Shown: in pieces, positions 33,055 through 36,112 of the stretch | How the letters are laid out: each line of letters begins with the position of its first letter | How positions within the stretch are numbered: the stretch's first letter is position 1 | DNA from: Flavobacterium sp. SLB02 | GTDB taxonomy: Bacteria > Bacteroidota > Bacteroidia > Flavobacteriales > Flavobacteriaceae | Assembly (NCBI RefSeq): GCF_009664855.1 | Contig: NZ_CP045928.1 | Span: 2,313,926-2,350,037 of the forward strand | Direction of reading: 5' to 3' | DNA length: 36,112 bases | Program-made: the position numbers and the translations under genes | The notes under the pieces: generated by a model | The model's input: only the letters and a program-made list of their open reading frames with translations | Database searches by the model: none | Told to the model about the DNA's origin: nothing

Positions 33055-35469
33055 TTACAAATTGATACGTTTACTTTCTTCTGTATTTTCTGTTTTTCTT
33101 ATCGCCTTTGAAGGATTCTGTGAATTAAACTTCCACGAAAGTGTTATTCCTGCAATACGGGTGTCACGGCGTTCCTGGTAAGCTCCGGCGATCACACTAT
33201 TACGTAAAGTAATATTCTGAAGGTTAGTCAAAAAAACATCATTGATGTATATATACAGGCCTAGCTTGTTTTCAAAAAAACTTTTTCTTGCCCCTACAGA
33301 TACAGAACCAAGTGAACCAATCCTGGCCTGGCCTTCTGCCATTGTACCACTATAATACCCTGTAGCTTCAAGAGCCCAATCATGTGGCAGAATAAATTGA
33401 TTATTAATCTGAATTGTTGGCGACAATAGGTTGTTACTGTAGAAACTGCCCGCTTCAAGCCAATAAAACTCCTTATAACTCATAGAGCCATTAAGGTGCA
33501 ATGTCCACCAGTTTATTGGTTTGATACTATTAAGACTTACTCTAAGCCCCAAAGCATAACTGTCTTTAAGATTAAGAGGCATTACAATAGTAGCGTCACT
33601 ATCTGGCTCAGTGAGATAACTTTTGGTAATAGGATTTTTTCGAATAGTATAAAACATACTAAACACATACTTCGATTTTACAAGCCATGAGGCTTCCAGA
33701 TTATGAACCAGTTCAGCATTAAGCGAAGTGTTTCCTCTTTCTTGTAAATAACGATCATTCACTTCTGTAAAAGGATTAAGGTCCCTGTAATTAGGACGTA
33801 CAATGCGCCTGCCATACTGAAGAGAAACCCTATGTCCTTGCTGAAAACTATAACTGGCTGAAAAAGTTGGAAACAGTTGGCCATAAGACCCAATCAGTAC
33901 AGAATCACGACTTGCTAAAGCGTAATGTGCTTCTGTATCTGTTAATTCTAAACGTATTCCCATTTCAGTAGAAAAATGCGGTGACCATTTTTGGCCTGAC
34001 TGCAGGTAAACTCCCAATACGTGTTCTTTATAAAGAAAACTGCTGCTCAATTTTTTATCCTCAAGCCAAACGCCAGACTGCAGCGAATTATATAAAGCAA
34101 TATTATCAATTCTAACAGAAGAAGATTTAATACCAGACTCAAAGGTAAATTTATCAGACATTTTGTAACCAATACTTGACTGAAGGTTAGCAATCTGTAT
34201 ATTTCCGCCCATTTTTCCCTTTAATACATCTTCTGAGGAAGGATGAGAAAACTTCTCCATCATGCTTTTTTGATCCAGCTTTTCTTTTTGTTCAAAAGCA
34301 AGAATATTAAATTCGTTTTCCCATTTTAGCTTTGTGCTGTATTTATAAAAAAGACCTATCCCTGCTCCTGATTTTCTATGATGAGAATAGTGATCATTTT
34401 CGGTACGAAGCGAAAAATCTTTCCAAGATGAACCTTGAAAAAATTCAGATAAAGCGGTTTCATTTTTATTTTTTCTAAACCAATTACCATACACATCGGC
34501 ACTTATACTTAGTTTTTCTGATAATTCGTAATCCAGCCCTGTCTTAAAGTAATGCGAATTAGAACTAAAAGTACGGTCTGCCCGCATGTCAAGTCTCGCA
34601 TCATCCGAACTCTTTTTTAAATACTCACGAGATGAATTAATCCATATAAAATCTTGCCCGCTGTAGAACGAATAATTGGTATATAATGTGTATTTATCTT
34701 TTTGAATCTCAAAAGATAAGTTTTGATTCTCTCTAAAACGTCTTCCGGCTTCTGCATTTGATAAAACGTTAAGATGCATTCCTTCTGCTGATTTTCGCTT
34801 TCTCTTAATATTTATAAATCCTCCTGTACCTGCTGCATCATACTCAGAAGAAGCATGAGACACCATTTCAATTTTATCAACAGCGCTGCTTGGCATAGAA
34901 CGAAGCAGGTTCACTAAGTTTTCTCCCGTAAGATGTGTTAACTTACCATCTATCATCACATTTGCGCCAGGCTGTCCGTTTAGTAAAACAGTTCCATCAT
35001 TCATGATTAATATCCCGGGAATTTTTCCAATCGTATTTAAAACCGATCCATCTGACCCTAGTGATAAAGCAGCAAGATCAACTGTAGTCTTTCCAGGCTC
35101 TATTTTAAATGCCGCGCGTTTGGCTTTAACCGAAACTGCCTCCATTTCGATACTTTCCATCTCCATGATAACATCATCCAACTGTACGTTTTCTGAATCA
35201 ACTCTTATACTAACTTCTTTTTTATGATAACCAACCGATGAAAAAAATATCCGATAGCTACCTGCAGATATGTTTTTAATTGTATAATTCCCAACCGAAT
35301 CACTTACAGTACTTGCTACATAAGCTGAATCCTGTTTCATTACCGCAAGGTTCACTCCACTTAAGGATTGAAAACCATCGATTACTTTTCCCGAAATTTT
35401 TATTTGAGCCTGCAGCCCTGCTGATAAGATGAATATCAATAGATATAAACCTGCTTTTTTTACCTTCAT
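33055..35469 (-). CDS. outer-membrane beta-barrel receptor (TonB-dependent-receptor-like)
   Basis: An 804-residue protein with signal peptide (1-21). A CarboxypepD_reg-like domain (about 24-105) precedes a TonB plug-like domain (about 125-225), with LNTIGKIPGILI, a VMIDGK strand and YDAAGTGGFINIKRK. An outer_membrane_beta-barrel family domain follows to about 780. The last residues are a charged tail (KTENTEESKRINL) rather than the usual terminal aromatic, which is unusual for a barrel. It lacks the SusC signature and has no SusD partner. It heads an operon with the histidine kinase and LytTR regulator, so it may be a receptor or signal port for the two-component system. Ligand unknown. Confidence 0.85.
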   Translation of the reverse strand: MKVKKAGLYLLIFILSAGLQAQIKISGKVIDGFQSLSGVNLAVMKQDSAYVASTVSDSVGNYTIKNISAGSYRIFFSSVGYHKKEVSIRVDSENVQLDDVIMEMESIEMEAVSVKAKRAAFKIEPGKTTVDLAALSLGSDGSVLNTIGKIPGILIMNDGTVLLNGQPGANVMIDGKLTHLTGENLVNLLRSMPSSAVDKIEMVSHASSEYDAAGTGGFINIKRKRKSAEGMHLNVLSNAEAGRRFRENQNLSFEIQKDKYTLYTNYSFYSGQDFIWINSSREYLKKSSDDARLDMRADRTFSSNSHYFKTGLDYELSEKLSISADVYGNWFRKNKNETALSEFFQGSSWKDFSLRTENDHYSHHRKSGAGIGLFYKYSTKLKWENEFNILAFEQKEKLDQKSMMEKFSHPSSEDVLKGKMGGNIQIANLQSSIGYKMSDKFTFESGIKSSSVRIDNIALYNSLQSGVWLEDKKLSSSFLYKEHVLGVYLQSGQKWSPHFSTEMGIRLELTDTEAHYALASRDSVLIGSYGQLFPTFSASYSFQQGHRVSLQYGRRIVRPNYRDLNPFTEVNDRYLQERGNTSLNAELVHNLEASWLVKSKYVFSMFYTIRKNPITKSYLTEPDSDATIVMPLNLKDSYALGLRVSLNSIKPINWWTLHLNGSMSYKEFYWLEAGSFYSNNLLSPTIQINNQFILPHDWALEATGYYSGTMAEGQARIGSLGSVSVGARKSFFENKLGLYIYINDVFLTNLQNITLRNSVIAGAYQERRDTRIAGITLSWKFNSQNPSKAIRKTENTEESKRINL

Positions 35470-35496
35470 TTTGTTTGATTATTACATTAATGAAGG

Positions 35497-35504
35497 CAAA
35501 ACTA
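35497..35504 (-). promoter_or_regulatory. -7 box of the receptor-kinase-regulator operon
   Basis: TAGTTTTG on the minus strand matches TAnnTTTG, 27 bp before the receptor start codon. Transcription would begin near 35490. The TTGACC repeat pair lies about 30-56 bp upstream of the box, right for an activator. Confidence 0.5.
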
Positions 35505-35525
35505 TCCGTGCATTAGATAGTAAGA

Positions 35526-35560
35526 AAACTTTCTTGACCTATGGGCAAAAGTCCTTGACC
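35526..35560. promoter_or_regulatory. TTGACC direct repeat pair, candidate LytTR binding site
   Basis: TTGACC occurs at 35534-35539 and 35555-35560, exactly 21 bp apart. The 14-base windows ending at each (35526-35539 and 35547-35560) agree at 11 positions. LytTR regulators typically bind two imperfect 9-bp direct repeats with 12-13 bp spacing, the same period. Its position just upstream of the promoter fits autoactivation of the receptor-kinase-regulator operon. Confidence 0.5.
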
Positions 35561-35695
35561 AATTGTATATCATTTCAAAATTACTTCTAAAAAGATCCTG
35601 TTTTTATGTTAATAATAGTCGATTCATGAACCGGAAATACTATGTAACTTACTTTGGGCAAAACAAAATTGGTATGTACTCGCTGATTTATAATC

Positions 35696-36112
35696 TTACA
35701 AGTATCTTTTTAAGATGTTTATTTTTCGCAGGCAAATGGCGGTAATCCAACTGGCTGCTAAAGAAAATAAAAATACTACACAGAATTTCCACAATGCATG
35801 TATTTCATATTTCATTAAAAAAAACTGTCCCCACAGCACAAAAAAGTAATGAAGAAGATATATCAGGTAGGCATTTGTGGCTAGTGAATTCCATAATCTC
35901 TCACTATGCTTTACAATAGTTTTAAACAAACCGATAAAAGCCATACAAGAGGCCGTACATGTACCAACATATAAGGTATAGTAAATCATCCATGCTACAA
36001 ATTCAGGCATAAGGCCATTATCTACAAACTGGCCCAAAATGTCGGTCCTGTTATGGTAAGTTACTGCACTATAAAAAACCAAGGATACAATAAGCCAATA
36101 TTTCCATTGAAT
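35696..36112 (-). CDS. acyltransferase 3 family membrane protein (5' end outside window)
   Basis: The C-terminal 138 residues are present; the frame is open to the right edge with no start inside the window apart from an internal TTG. Four hydrophobic helices are visible. The segment LATNAYLIYLLHYFFVLWGQFFL is the characteristic late helix of acyltransferase-3 (OafA/NodX/OpgC-like) proteins. Members transfer acetyl or succinyl groups to surface glycans or other extracytoplasmic acceptors. It ends 226 bp from the receptor gene on the same strand but is separated from it by that operon's promoter. Acceptor is unknown. Confidence 0.75.
   Translation of the reverse strand: MQWKYWLIVSLVFYSAVTYHNRTDILGQFVDNGLMPEFVAWMIYYTLYVGTCTASCMAFIGLFKTIVKHSERLWNSLATNAYLIYLLHYFFVLWGQFFLMKYEIHALWKFCVVFLFSLAASWITAICLRKINILKRYL

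Noticed and set aside
35551..35565. TTGACCAA near the receptor promoter as a GntR half-site
   Set aside because: Only one arm is present and the other arm is mismatched; the 21-bp direct repeat explains the sequence better.
1..36112. Mobile elements, CRISPR arrays, tRNA or rRNA genes
   Set aside because: No transposase, integrase, regularly spaced repeats, cloverleaf or rRNA segment was recognised anywhere in the window.

Overview
The window looks like a chromosomal piece of a Flavobacterium-type Bacteroidota. The DNA is AT-rich. There is a SusC/SusD pair, lipoproteins with FxxC lipoboxes, one protein with a type IX secretion (T9SS) C-terminal sorting domain, and promoters matching the Bacteroidota -7 box TAnnTTTG. 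I see no rRNA, tRNA, CRISPR array, transposase or phage gene.

Region 1 (about 1-17000, minus strand) is an alginate utilisation locus read from right to left: a FadR-type GntR regulator, SusC, SusD, a PL6 alginate lyase, an IPT-repeat surface glycan-binding lipoprotein, a PL17 oligoalginate lyase, a KdgF-like cupin, an MFS hexuronate transporter, an SDR reductase, KDG kinase, KDPG aldolase, and a T9SS-exported jelly-roll polysaccharide lyase cut by the window's left edge. Together these encode capture and cleavage of alginate, conversion of the unsaturated monomer to DEH, reduction to KDG, phosphorylation to KDPG, and cleavage to pyruvate and glyceraldehyde 3-phosphate.

Region 2 (about 16070-19700) is the control region plus a divergent SASA-family acetylesterase. 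The palindrome TTGGTTxACCAA lies in the promoters of both gntR and the esterase, which suggests one regulon and perhaps deacetylation of O-acetylated (bacterial) alginate. Two direct repeats of about 35 bp flank gntR. One lies in the susC upstream region. The other lies in a putative small RNA unit with its own -7 box and a strong terminator, so the RNA would be complementary to a transcript crossing the first repeat. This is the most novel-looking signal in the window, but it is inference.

Region 3 (about 19500-24170) is a mixed accessory segment: a relic of an aldehyde dehydrogenase gene, an HxlR regulator divergent from an AlkC/AlkD-like HEAT-repeat protein, a possible small RNA or gene remnant with its own promoter and terminator, a four-helix membrane protein, an AraC regulator and a serine beta-lactamase-fold hydrolase.

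Region 4 (about 24300-30740) encodes deoxysugar-glycan enzymes: a GH29 alpha-L-fucosidase-like protein, a divergent AraC regulator with a 21-bp tandem operator-like repeat, and a large GH78 alpha-L-rhamnosidase. No SusC/D pair accompanies them.

Region 5 (about 30950-36112) has a 72-residue orphan protein and an apparent operon of an outer-membrane beta-barrel receptor, a LytS-type histidine kinase and a LytTR response regulator. Two TTGACC direct repeats with 21-bp period sit upstream of its promoter and are good candidates for the LytTR regulator's own site. The window ends in a truncated acyltransferase-3 membrane protein.
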